Source: Brassica napus
Lineage: Eukaryota; Streptophyta; Magnoliopsida; Brassicales; Brassicaceae
Assembly (NCBI RefSeq): GCF_020379485.1
Contig: NC_063450.1
Span: 32,526,137-32,590,136 of the forward strand
Direction of reading: 5' to 3'
DNA: 64,000 nucleotides
The first letter of the stretch is position 1, and every line of letters starts with the position of its first letter. The notes beneath the pieces were generated by a model that was not told the DNA's origin, made no database searches, and saw only the letters and a list, made by a program, of their open reading frames with translations. This document shows, piece by piece, positions 24,536 through 34,933 of the stretch. The position numbers were made by a program, and so were the translations under genes.

Positions 24536-25576
24536 TCATCTCTTTTTGTTGTCCTTGCCCAGCAAAAATACTGAACAAGCACAAATGGAGACCACAAGAC
24601 AAATAAGCCGTATAGGTTTCTCCATCCGCTCACATAAGTTGTTTGCTCCATTAAGTGTGTTATGTTCATTACCAGATTTCTCTGTATCTTTCGGAGATTC
24701 ACAAGACCCTGTTTCAACTCCTTGATTGGTCTCATCAATCTTTGGAGATTCCTCATCAATAACTTCCCCTTCTCCTGAGCTCATCGGTGACATGGATCCA
24801 CCCTTCTTATTCTTTGTAGTAGTATCAAAGCTGATCTCCAAAGGAATTCCACTGCCACCTTTCGACGAAGCTGCAACAGTTTTAGCTCCAGGCTTGATGT
24901 CTGTTACGTTTCTTGTAGCTTTGAAAGATTGTACCTTCTCTGTGATCTCGCTGCCAATCTTTAGAGCCACCGAGGAGGAAGAGGTTTCTCGGCCACTTAG
25001 GATCTTGAAAGGACTTTCTTCATTGTTGATGTTGCCTCGACTCTCGGTCGTCGGACCACAGATCGTCCCACCATGGTCAGGATGAACAGGTTTATTGGGT
25101 GCATAAATAAGAGTAAAGCCACACTTGACCACTTCACAGTTTGTGATCTGGTTTGTCCCGTCAGTCACTTCGAATTCAAAAGAAGCCTCCGTAGCAGCAA
25201 ATAGTTCTTCTATGTCCCATTTTTTTATGTGCAACAAACTGGTGTATCCGATAAAGACATGACCGGAAGATTTAATGATGTCTCGAGGTCTATCGCTGCC
25301 ATGTCCAGTCCACCCACCAAGAATGCAACTAAACTGAATGACAGGCTCGTCTTTTTCTTTGAACTCGGCCGTGCATCTAACTAAGAGGCGGTTGTTCTTA
25401 GCTTGGTAGTCTCTAAAAGAGACAACGGCACAAAGAGCTATACCGGTAAGACCATCTTCATTCCAATGCCTAGGCAGATTTTGCTTCAACTCTGACCCAA
25501 CCGTTCGGTGATTGAACCATACAGGTAATTGCCAACTAGGATAGCAGACTCCAATCAACACATCAAGTTTCGAACC
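24536..25576 (-). CDS. TNL exon 5: post-LRR (C-JID) domain, Ser/Thr-rich linker, hydrophobic C-terminus
   Basis: The acceptor TTGGCAG precedes an exon starting GSKLDVLIGVCYPSW, in phase with exon 4. The C-JID/post-LRR signature is clear: CYPSWQLPVWFNHRTVGSEL, then GIALCAVVSFRDYQ and the HVFIGYTSL stretch. This beta-sandwich helps bind effectors in TNLs such as RPP1 and ROQ1. After it comes a ~150-residue charged, Ser/Thr-rich linker, then about 17 hydrophobic residues (IRLICLVVSICACSVFLL) and a short basic end. That end looks like a tail anchor, which is not typical of nucleocytoplasmic RPS4. The only promoter-like signal nearby belongs to the pararetrovirus in intron 4. Confidence 0.85.
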   Translation of the reverse strand, partial: GSKLDVLIGVCYPSWQLPVWFNHRTVGSELKQNLPRHWNEDGLTGIALCAVVSFRDYQAKNNRLLVRCTAEFKEKDEPVIQFSCILGGWTGHGSDRPRDIIKSSGHVFIGYTSLLHIKKWDIEELFAATEASFEFEVTDGTNQITNCEVVKCGFTLIYAPNKPVHPDHGGTICGPTTESRGNINNEESPFKILSGRETSSSSVALKIGSEITEKVQSFKATRNVTDIKPGAKTVAASSKGGSGIPLEISFDTTTKNKKGGSMSPMSSGEGEVIDEESPKIDETNQGVETGSCESPKDTEKSGNEHNTLNGANNLCERMEKPIRLICLVVSICACSVFLLGKDNKKR

Positions 25577-25711
25577 CTGCCAATTTGATACCATAAGAGA
25601 ATCAAAAGGGTGCTAGAAATAAATTTACTCTACATATGATTACTAGGCCTAGGCATTCGGGTACACATTGTACCAGTTTGGATTGAGTTTTTTGGTAGCG
25701 ATAAACGGATC

Positions 25712-25860
25712 TGTCGTGTTGACAAGGTCTTATTGACAGACGAGGGTATGGCAATTTCCAAGTATTGGGAGCAATCGGGGCACTACTCTAGCCGGGCTCA
25801 GCCACCGTTAGGAAATCGCATCTCCACGAAAAGTCGTGTTGACAAAGTCTTATTGACAGA
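25712..25860. repeat. Direct 28-bp repeats in the pararetroviral leader
   Basis: GTCGTGTTGACAA(G/A)GTCTTATTGACAGA occurs at 25712-25739 and 25833-25860 with a single mismatch and a 121-bp offset. Both lie downstream of the viral promoter on the minus strand, within the probable RNA leader. Confidence 0.85.
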
Positions 25861-25974
25861 AACGCTCACGCTTAATTAATGCAACAGACAGAATCAGGAC
25901 TTGCGATCGAAGATAGAAAACAAAGCTTATCAAAGATGAGATAAGATCTGAAAAACTTGAGAGCTTAGAAGAAC

Positions 25975-26170
25975 ATTGGAGAGAGAAACTTTAGAGAGAG
26001 GTTTTTTATGAAATTATTTTATGATCATTTTTTACAATGGGGGTACACACATATTTATAGTGCAAGATACGACACTGACATAAGCGCTTACCTCAGCGAT
26101 TACATCATTGCTTACATCATGCTTACATCATGCTTACAGCGATTACATCATCGCTTGCATCATTATTGAT
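25975..26170 (-). promoter_or_regulatory. 35S-like pararetroviral promoter
   Basis: On the minus strand a TATA box (CACTATAAATATG, TATAAATA at 26052-26059) follows a cluster of four TGATGTAA(G/T)C units (26098-26107, 26110-26119, 26121-26130, 26141-26150) and TAAGCGCTTATGTCA. This layout resembles the activator repeats upstream of caulimovirus full-length RNA promoters. A CT-rich stretch follows at about 25980-26005, as in such leaders. Transcription would start near 26020 and run toward TNL exon 5, about 450 nt away. Confidence 0.7.
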
Positions 26171-26329
26171 CACACTTATTTTACATAATTAAACACACTT
26201 ATCTTACATAATTATATATTGCAGACGACTTGCTTAGTGGTCCATCTCGAACTCGATGATGTGTTTCTCACAACATCCGTAGTGATCGTCTGGACATTCG
26301 TACACATATCCTGGATATTCGTACACATT

Positions 26330-27280
26330 TTATGGCTCTTCTTCCTGAGGCTGTTGTGAGTCGTCGTTGATTTCAATATTAAATATTCTTCCGACTTCAT
26401 CAATGTTCATTGAGTCGTCGGGGAGCTGGGCGTCTTGAAAATACTCTGGCGGGCATTCTTGGGATTCAAATTTACGTTTTTCTTTCTTTGGGATATCTTG
26501 AACAATCGGCGAATTTGCACGCTTATCTAAATAGAACTGAAGATCTTCGTCGAGACTCATTTGGTAGTCTATCGGGTAATAGAACCAATTCGGGATGAAA
26601 GGAATGGGAAATTTCTGTGTGGCACTGTTGAGACGGAACACATGTGTTTGAAAGTCATCATACGCCTTGCTGTCATTGAGGTTGAAATCTGGTCTGACCC
26701 CTCGTTGGTAGTCGTTGTGGTGAATAAGAGTAGGTAACGCGTGAATTTTGCATGTTTTCTTGTTGACTTGTACTGGGCGGTGGAAGAAGTATATTGTGTG
26801 AGGGTTGAAGAAGGGGTTGAGACCTCCTTAACCTTTTAGCTTCTTGAATGATAAGCCTGTTGCTTTTGCTGATTTCCTTAACTTACCATTCCAGACAGAT
26901 AATGGTGCAAACCTTTTTAGAAATGTCGAGAGACATTCCTTGTGTCCTCGTTGAGGGTCAGTGAATTGTGTGCTGATGTAGTGGTATAACCATTGAATAT
27001 CAAAGGTCAAACCGATAGTGTAGATAGAGCAGAGGTACCAGGAAAACAGAGAACTTCTTCTGGCATGAACGCGTTTGCGATCCTGTAGAGATGAGCGAAG
27101 GGGTAGTCTGGGTGTATTCCCATTGGTGAAATAAGACGATTATGGGTTCCGTATCTTGACAGAATGATGGATTGATAGAAGAAAATCTTGTCGCGGAGGT
27201 GTTCGTGTAGGGCTTCTCTGTTGATGAGCGAGTGAGCGTCGTCGGGCATGTTTGAAGCAAAGTCATAGTAGCTTTTTGCT
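26330..27280 (-). pseudogene. C-terminal region of the pararetroviral polyprotein, unknown domain
   Basis: Downstream of RNase H the coding signal continues for roughly 300 codons in open stretches (27007-27280, 26828-27010, 26330-26641 and the text between) split by a few stops and frameshifts. It is rich in Phe, Tyr, Pro and His (for example RLISPMGIHPDYPFAHLYRI and IPFIPNWFYYPIDYQMSLDE) and ends in an acidic Gln/Glu/Pro tail. It resembles neither an integrase nor a movement protein that I recognise. It may be a transactivator-like or novel domain. Confidence 0.5.
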
Positions 27281-27667
27281 GAGGAGCTCTCCATTATTTG
27301 CATTTCTTTTACTGGATTTATACTGAGCATGTCTGCGAGAGTGTTCCTCGAGCCTTTTAAATAGACGGACTCGAAATCGTACTTTGAGAACCATTCGCTC
27401 CATCGTAATAATTGCTGATGTGGGACCATCTTTTGTTTGAATTGTAACATCTTTGGGAAATTAAGATGACATGTCCATTTCGATGCGAAATCGATGTTCT
27501 ATCAGATGGAACTGGAACTTCTCGATAGCCTTCTTGACGGTCAGTATTTCTTTGAACGTGGAGTGATAATGCATTTCGGAATCTTTAAAGCGTCCGCTTT
27601 TATATCCACAGATTTGACGTTTCCCATTTATTTCTTCAAAAAAAAATGGCTCCCCAATATTTGTCAC
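27281..27667 (-). pseudogene. Pararetroviral RNase H region, frameshifted
   Basis: RNase H follows the reverse transcriptase. The motif TGASDKYWGA lies at the end of the upstream frame, and GYKSGRFKDSEMHYHSTFKE and LKGSRNTLADML continue it in other frames. The first break falls in a run of A/T around 27640-27650, the second near 27455. The order and spacing are those of reverse-transcribing viruses. Confidence 0.75.
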
Positions 27668-29775
27668 TTGCGCCAGTCTGTAAAATGTGTGTCCCAGTGG
27701 AGGGAATCTTTAAAGGTGGTAGCTTCTGCACCTCTATTTTTAGGCTCCTGACAGCTTCGGTATGTCGGTTTGTCCATTGTGGTGGATTCTTCGTCAGCAT
27801 CTTCTGTAGCGGTCTTGTCAGTTGTGAAAGTTGCAGGATAAAGTCGCTAACATAATTGATTACACCGAGGAATTGTTGGACTTGTCGTTTTGTGAGATTT
27901 TCGTTGGGAAAAGCTAAGAGTGTTGTAGCAAGATGGGCCTGTGGTGTAAAATTGCCATATGTGATTTGCATTCCAAGGAAGTCGATGTTGGGCTGGGCTA
28001 TGACCATTTTTTGGGCCGAAAGCATGATTCTATATTGTATAACGATGCTTTGAAATTGTTGAAGAAGTTGAACATGTTCTCTTTCGGTAGACGAGAACAG
28101 TAGTATGTCATCGATATAAATCAAGGCTGTGTGGAGCAGAGGCTTGAATATACGAAGCATCACTTGCTGGAATAATGATGGTGCGGTTTTGAGGCCGAAA
28201 GGCAAGACGTTCCACTGAAGATGTCGATTGGGAAGGCAGAATGCAGTTTTGTATCTTTCTTCAGGATGAACACCAAGTTGCCAGAATCCTGACTTAAGAT
28301 CAAATTTGGAGAATATAGTCGCCCCTTGAAGATGTTGAAGAAGCGCTCTTTTGTTTGGTAGCGGAAATTTGATGTCCTGTAGAAACTGATTCAGTGGCTT
28401 ATAGTCGATGACTAGTCTGAGCTTCCCTCTTGCTTGTTCCGCACGATTATTAACGTAGAAAGCTGTGCATGCCCAGGGAGAGTTGGTTGCAGAGACTACT
28501 CCTTGTTTTACTAGCTGGTCGCATTCTTCATTTGCTTGTTGCAGTAGGGTTGGCGGCATTCCTGCATGACTTGCTTTTGTCGGGGTGGTTTGTATATTTT
28601 CCTTGAAAGGCAAGGAAACAAAGAACTCCGAGTTTAACCATAGTAGGTTGTTGCATTTTTTGAGGAATTCTGTATGAGAGTCTGCACATGATGTTTCCGT
28701 CAATTCTTCTTTGATCTTTGTAAACTCTTGAGAGACAAATCCTTCAATTGCGAAAAGTCGTGGAATTGTCGTGAAGGCTTTGAAGATATTTTTCCATCTT
28801 AATCCGCGTGGTTCGATCGAGATATCGAATGTTTTCTTGAAGGCATAGTAAGAATCCCATCCTAGTATTAGATCCTTTCCAGGTGCAGCAGAGCCAAGTA
28901 CTTCTGTAATGATGTGACACCCAGGGAATAGTTCGATTTTGATTGGTTTTGATTTGAGCTTTATTTTCAGCGAACCCGAGTTTGCGACACGAAATTCTTG
29001 CTGATGAGGTAGCCACATTGACGGAGAAAGAATCTTGGGATTTATAATTGTTGTATGGGCTCCAGTATCTATGAATGCAATGGCGTGAACTGGGTCTTCT
29101 TGACAAGATGGGTCGAAGATCGTCACTGGTAAATGCGGAGTCTGTATTTCGTCATGACGTGGCAATTTTGTGATTTTGAAGCAACAATCATCATCTTCGT
29201 CGGGAGAGGACTCAGAAGAGTTTTCGTAATCTGAGTAACCACAAATAGCGTCGTTGTCGTCACTGTCATAAGATAGAACCAATTCTAAATCGTGGCCTTC
29301 GAGATCAATATCTGGTGCGATTTCAGATATTGAGTTGATCAAGTATTGCTTCTTCTTGGCTGATTTGTTTGGATAGTTTTTTTTTGCGAAGTGTCCCTCT
29401 TTTCGGCATAGAAAGCATTTCGTTGATTTCTTGGAGCTCTGTTTCTCTCGAAAGAATCTCTTGCGTCTGAATCTGTCGGGGCGCTTAGAGAATCGTTTTT
29501 TGAATTTTTGACGTCTCTCTCGTGTGCCACACGAACAAGATTTCTTGGACTTTGAACACTTGATTGATAGATCCGGTCTGGAACATATCTTTGATAGCTG
29601 CTTCGATCTATCCATGAACTCCGTCCAGAATTCTTTCTGTTTGCAGAGTTTGTCTAGTGTTCTGAAAACATATTGCTGAATTTGTCCAATAGAAATTTCT
29701 TCGATTGTTTGTCCTTGATCTCTGATGTATAGCTTAGTCTGCTGACTAAGATAGTGATCGATGGAGGAGAGCTAT
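27636..29775 (-). pseudogene. Pararetroviral polyprotein: zinc knuckle, aspartic protease, reverse transcriptase
   Basis: The longest open stretch starts at Met 29615 (659 residues), and its frame is open upstream to a TAG at about 29775. Residue positions below count from that Met. A Lys/Arg-rich segment (about 20-65) leads into a zinc knuckle (67-81, CFLCRKEGHFAKKN) whose last Cys is Asn. An acidic segment follows (about 95-145), then the protease motif FIDTGAHTTI (Asp at 183). The reverse transcriptase has DLKSGFWQL, LPFGLKTAPS and the catalytic YIDD at 500-503, then FLGMQI. No integrase follows. Known pararetroviruses use the protease to cut the polyprotein and the RT to copy the RNA pregenome. 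Confidence 0.85.
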
Positions 29776-30483
29776 ACAGGCTTCAGGCTTGGATTGTTAA
29801 GGCCATTCAGTGCGTAGTATCTCCGTGTTTGTCTCTCAAAGTGTTTTGCAAGATCTTTCTTTCTCAACGAACAACACTTTGCTGAAAAGAATTCCTCTTG
29901 TAGCTGTTCCTTTTGGTGTGTGAGCGTACCGATGAGTTCTCTATGAATTTCTCCAAGGAGCAATGGTATTGTTGTTTGATATACTTGCTGCTGTCTATAC
30001 TCGCCGAGTGAATGTCACCATTCTTTAAGTGCTCCGGATAGTCTCGCAGTGAATTGCTGGATCACCATTTGCAAAGGGGATGTGATAGCTTCAGAATTAA
30101 TCCATGCATGAAATTCGTCAAGACGATCATTCCATTTTTCAAATGGGATATCATCGAATGTGAACACCATAATCTTTGAAGAAAATTGCTTAGTTGGAAT
30201 CTCCTGTCTAGGAGGCACATAGTTCATTTCTTCATCATTGGAATAGACTTCATTAATATCTGGCTCCTTTTTGGAGTGCTTGATCCTTCTCCGATCGCGA
30301 ATTGTCTTGGTAGGAATCCTTCGTTCGATTCGGTTTCGTGGTCACTGGAACTTGTATCTGAGTAGTGACTGATTTGTGCGATCTGTCGAAAAGATGAGGG
30401 TTGTTGAGAAAATAAGGGTTGTTGATCCTTTTGATCAGGTGACTCTGGAAGTTTTCTGAGGTTATCGAGTAGGCTGGCCATTG
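29776..30483 (-). pseudogene. Pararetroviral coat-protein-like region, broken
   Basis: An ATG at about 30481 opens a Ser/Gln-rich frame. After a frameshift near 30270 the signal continues with FEKWNDRLDEFHAWINSE and FTARLSGALKEW, the alpha-helical core seen in capsid/Gag-like proteins of reverse-transcribing elements. A TGA at about 30015, one base from a Trp codon, and a TAG at about 29775 interrupt it. The C-terminal part merges into the zinc-knuckle frame. Confidence 0.6.
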
Positions 30484-30651
30484 AAAATTCGATTATTCCA
30501 ATGTCTTTCCTTTCCTTTTGTTGTCTTCAACTGACTCGTGACTAGAGGAAGATGTAAGAGTCGGTTCAGCCTCCTAGGCTCTGTTTGGGTTTTATATATT
30601 TTTGGTACAGTTTGGTTAATAATATTTTGGGTTTGTTGTATGGAACATAAC

Positions 30652-30767
30652 ACCTTTTCTTGGTGGGCTATTGCTGTTTTTGGTACACTCCATCTGTTCT
30701 ACAATATTCATAGTAACCATATAGAGTTTAAGAGTGAATGAAGTTATACCTTTTCTTGGTGGGCTAG
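30652..30767. repeat. Duplicated 19-bp exon-end/splice-donor sequence
   Basis: The sequence accttttcttggtgggcta occurs at 30652-30670 and 30748-30766. The second copy is the end of TNL exon 4 with its GT donor (minus strand). The first is a copy inside intron 4, so a second donor-like site sits about 97 bp into the intron, beside the pararetrovirus junction. Confidence 0.9.
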
Positions 30768-31727
30768 TGCATCTGACATTGATTGAATCTTCCTCCGAAC
30801 GTAAGATACAATACCATTCTTGGCAACTTGATCAAGTTTGGTACAATTAGTGAAAGTAAATGTGGAGTGTGGATGCTCTGTTTCTGCTAAGATAAGAGCT
30901 AACGGGCTCCCAATATTTTCAAGTGAAATGCAGCCATGTGCGTCTAGCCAGTGAAGATTCGGTGGAATCACTGGAAGAGATACGAGCTGCTCGCAATACT
31001 TGATGTCAAGCCATTTGAGATTGTGGAGATATCTTATGTTGTCTGGCAAGCTTCTGAAATTGTTTCTGCTCAAACATAAACGTTGAACTGATGATAATGT
31101 GTAGAATTCATGCGGCCATTCACGCAAATTGCAGTGTGAACAAGTAGAAGGGTCGCCTTGATTAACATCGAAGCGCTTCAGGAGATGAGGCACCTCCTTT
31201 ATGTCCGTCCCATCGACTAGCAAAGTCTTTAAATGCTTCATGTTCTTTTTTATTTTTGGAAAGGTCGCCAAGCTTTTACAACCTGAGAGTACTAGCTTTT
31301 GAAGGGCTTTTAGATTCTCGATAGAATCTGGAAGACACGTCAATCTTTTGCAGTCTTTCAATATCAACAAGATTAGTTTCTGGAGATTCCCAATTGTTGA
31401 GGGAAGAGCCTTTATCGCGGTGCCATCTAAGTACAACTGTTCCAGATTTTCTGGAACTAGATTGAACTCCTCAAGACTTGAACAGCTACTGAGGATGAGT
31501 GTTTTCAGAGAGATCAACTTCATTTGTGGAAGAGACTTGAGGCTCGTGCATCCTCTGAGGTTCAAGAATATGAGACTTTTCATGTTTTGTAGCTCTTCAT
31601 GAATTGTCTTCAGTTCAGGGCAACCTTCAAGGTTTATACTTTGAAGCTTTCGAGCCTGTGATAAACCCGACAACGTACGCAGCTTACTTGAGTTATTCAG
31701 ATCGAGCCATTGTAATTTTGATGCGGT
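30750..31727 (-). CDS. TNL exon 4: leucine-rich repeats
   Basis: Bounded by acceptor GGCCACAG and donor AAAAG/GTATAA, 326 codons in phase 0 on both sides. Plant LRR units are clear: [110 protein letters not shown] and [18 protein letters not shown]. The exon closes with [20 protein letters not shown], which normally leads into the post-LRR domain. If intron 4 is retained the frame meets TAA at once, giving a protein without that domain. Confidence 0.88.
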
Positions 31728-32392
31728 CTGTGGCCGATATTAAGACCAGAAAAAAAAAACACTTGTTAATGCAACATCAAAATGTTATATACACAATATG
31801 AACTCTATAAACAAATAAATTAATTTATGTACTTGTATATTTAAAGATAATTTACTGTTTTTAATCGCATACTAGATTTTGGTGAAAACTTTATATAATC
31901 ACATTTTTTCTTTATTTAAAATAGACAAGGGCATAAAATCTGCAACCCGAAGTTCGAACCAAACACAAACCAAAATATCCGATCCGTATCCAATCCGAAA
32001 TATAAGAAATACCAGAATAGGTATTGTATAGATGTACAAAAAGTATCTGAATCCAAAGTGTTATTATGCAAACCTAAAAGGGTAACCCGCACTTTCAAAG
32101 CACAATATAATTTACCGTTCATAATGTTTTGGTGAAAACTTTTTGCATTATTCTATATAAATAAGTTTTTATTTCTTATGTTTTATTTTTAAATTTTTTG
32201 GATTTAACTTCGGATATATCCGAACCGAACTAGTATAACCCGAATCCGAACAATAGATGGTTACTTTATAGGTTTTAGGATGTGATACAAATTAGAACCA
32301 AAACCGATGTGTTATGTCTGAACCCGATCGTACTTACAAATCTATCAAAAGTGAGATCTAGGATGTGATATAATTTAAAACCAAAATCCAAA

Positions 32393-32776
32393 AACCCAAC
32401 CCGTATTCCAACGGGTACCTGAGTGTCTAAACCTAATTTAAAATGTGTTTTATGTTTTGTTCAAATAGTTTAATATTTGATAAATATTTTACATGTTTGT
32501 TGGAATAACCCGTAAAACTATACTCATAAAAATATCAATAATAACATGTTCCATCGTATCCATAATATATATAAAATCAGTATTAATAGTTAGCTACTAA
32601 TAATATTTAATGATATGATAGACATGTTATTAGTGATATTTTTATGAGTAAAGTTTTACGGGTATTCGAACAAGCATGTAAAATATTTATCAAATATTAA
32701 ACTATTTGAACAAAACATAAAACACACTTTAAATTAGGTTTGAGCGTTTAGATACCAGTTGGGATACGGATTGAGT
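32393..32776. repeat. Long inverted repeat (hairpin) in TNL intron 3
   Basis: The arms 32393-32551 and 32622-32776 are imperfect reverse complements over about 155 bp with a 70-bp spacer. Matching blocks include ATTTGATAAATATTTTACAT against its complement, and ACCTAATTTAAA against TTTAAATTAGGT. Transcribed RNA would form a long hairpin. Confidence 0.8.
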
Positions 32777-33610
32777 ATTTTGACTCTATCTAATTTTAAT
32801 ACCCTATCTATATGAATTATATTATTATGTATTGGATGAGGGTTTTGAATAATTTGTTTCTTGTATTTGGATTAAAGTGTAGTTGTATATATATGAATTA
32901 GTAGGTATATATAGTTCCTTTTAAATTAATAAATAAAAATAATTGATTATTTAATTAAATTTAGTGTAAAATAAATTGAATTTATTATTTAAAAAGTAGA
33001 TTAATTATTTAGTTCTTTAATTTTAGGATAGGGTATATATTTATTAATAATTAAGTTAGGTATAAGTAAAATAATAGGATAGCTAGTTAAATATAATGAT
33101 TCAACCCAGATTAGTTGCAAGTAGATAAAAAATGTTTTTGTTCTAATAGTATCGATAATATACTGAACTAATTAATTAAAAATTTAGGTGTTTTAAGTTT
33201 TGTTTTGCAAGACTTAGTGTTTTTATAATGAGGCAAACACATAAGTATATGTTACTCATGTAATAATCTGAATATTTAGTGTTTGACACACTAATATGAT
33301 ATATCGATGTTAAACATCGATCTTATAATAAATTGACATTGACTTATGCTTCAAAATGTTTATTGTAGATTTATATAAGATATATAGACTAACATTAACT
33401 ATTTCTAATTTATTAAAAGGTAAAATATTTTAAGATACTTTATAGTTTGATATGGATACTTTAATATATCGTGTTTCTATTGGGACTGTTTCTATTTATA
33501 TTAATTGTTAAAAATAATTTCCATATAATATATTTGGATATGATCAGAATAGCATAGACAACCGACAAATCAATAGTAAAATTAAGAGCTAGTTCAAATA
33601 TAAAAGTAGA

Positions 33611-34347
33611 TCTCGATCCGCGCAACCGCGCGAGTTTTTTTTTCATTTATTTTTATATAAATATTTTGTTTTCAATTCTAAATTGGTATATATTATAATA
33701 TATATGTGTCTATCAATATTTAAAACATAATAAGTTTACTGTATATTTTTTTCATTGAATAGATTGTTTCAAACTTTCAAATGTATTGTATCTTCTTCTA
33801 TATATATATTTTCGGATTATTATTTCATTATTTAAATCGTAACTATATATATAAAGATTAGTAAAATATTCTTTTATTGTCATATTCAAAGATATTGTAA
33901 CATTTCACAAATTTATAAAGTTTTTACAAAATTAAACTTTTCGCTTCATAGATTTATATTGTCAAGTAAATAATTAGATATTTAGTTTTTGTTTAATTTT
34001 TAAAATAAAATATATAGTTTAAAATTTGTTTTCATTGGTTTAAGGTAGTAAAGATTAATCATTGTTAGATAATATGATTTTTGTTATTTTAAAAAAAATA
34101 TTTATAATTTTAAAAGTTAACATCGACAAATATTTAAATATTTAGCATATAGAGGTATAGTATTACAACATTAAATTATATCTATTTAATTTATACTATC
34201 TATAAATCCAATGGATCATCTATTGTTTAAATCCAATTATTGATAGTCCAATAAAAATTTCTGGTAGACCCAAAATTTAAATGATAAGATTAGATATTAA
34301 ATGTAACATGATTTTATAGGAATATGTCTATTTTTAAAAAAAATCAC
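33611..34347 (-). mobile_element. Helitron-like non-autonomous element, copy A
   Basis: About 737 bp closely matching 48016-48768. The low-coordinate end carries GATCCGCGCAACCGCGCGAG. Its reverse complement is a GC hairpin followed by GATCGAGATCTA, close to a Helitron 3' terminus with a changed last base (CTAC rather than CTAG). It has no coding capacity. Confidence 0.55.
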
Positions 34348-34933
34348 ACATGAATCAAAGTTGTGACTTCTATTTTAATATGTAAGATTTTGTTGTTGTA
34401 GATTTGCAAACCAGAAACGTAATTCTGTTGTTTTTTTGAAAATTTTCTTTTACTTATTAAGTTAATATATGTTAATCAAAAATATACACATTTGTAATGC
34501 ATAAAAATGAAAGTGAAACTTTATTTAACGTGATGATATTAATCATCATTTTTTTACAGAAAACTAACTTTACTGCTTGAAAAAAAAACTTGTTAATTTT
34601 CAAAAAAAAAAAAAAATTTGCTGCTCTAGACGGTGTGTATGAACTTTTGTGGGTTATGGTGAAACTCAAAACAAACTTGATGTTTAGAAGCTTATGTAGT
34701 TTATGGTGAATACTACATCACCTGCCATGGTTATTACGATTATGTATGTATATTAAAAGCTTTATATAACTAAAGTTAATGCATGAGAGTTGTGAAGGTA
34801 TCTGGTACACGAACTGAAATTGTATATGGTTCGAATACGTTTGATACGCTTTATATACTAAAGGTAAGACATGAGCATAAAGGAATGTGGTACACGAATT
34901 AAAACTGTATATGGTTTTGGAATTTAATGCTAT

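Larger units (their letters stand above)
25640..30650 (-). mobile_element. Degraded endogenous pararetrovirus (Caulimoviridae-like) in TNL intron 4
   Basis: Read on the minus strand the order is coat-protein-like region, zinc knuckle, aspartic protease, reverse transcriptase, RNase H, a long C-terminal region of unknown type, then a 35S-like promoter and a leader. There are no LTRs and no integrase, as expected for a pararetrovirus rather than a Ty3/gypsy element. The reading frame is interrupted by at least three frameshifts and several stop codons, so the copy is inactive. Its limits are approximate: TNL donor and flanking intron at about 30650-30749, and the leader fades near 25640-25690. 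The genus cannot be assigned without a search. It lies in an intron, so by itself it does not break the TNL coding sequence. Confidence 0.8.

Noticed and set aside
24536..25594. Stand-alone gene for the C-JID protein starting at Met 25594
   Set aside because: A good acceptor at 25577 and phase match to exon 4 make it the last TNL exon; the Met lies in the intron. The viral promoter leaves a separate transcript possible, noted as a finding.
25640..30650. Ty3/gypsy retrotransposon in place of the pararetrovirus
   Set aside because: No LTRs, primer-binding site or integrase were found, and the caulimovirus-like promoter and leader follow the coding part.
31604..31801. Plus-strand frames over TNL and cyclin exons
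   Set aside because: They are antisense shadows of strongly supported minus-strand coding sequence.
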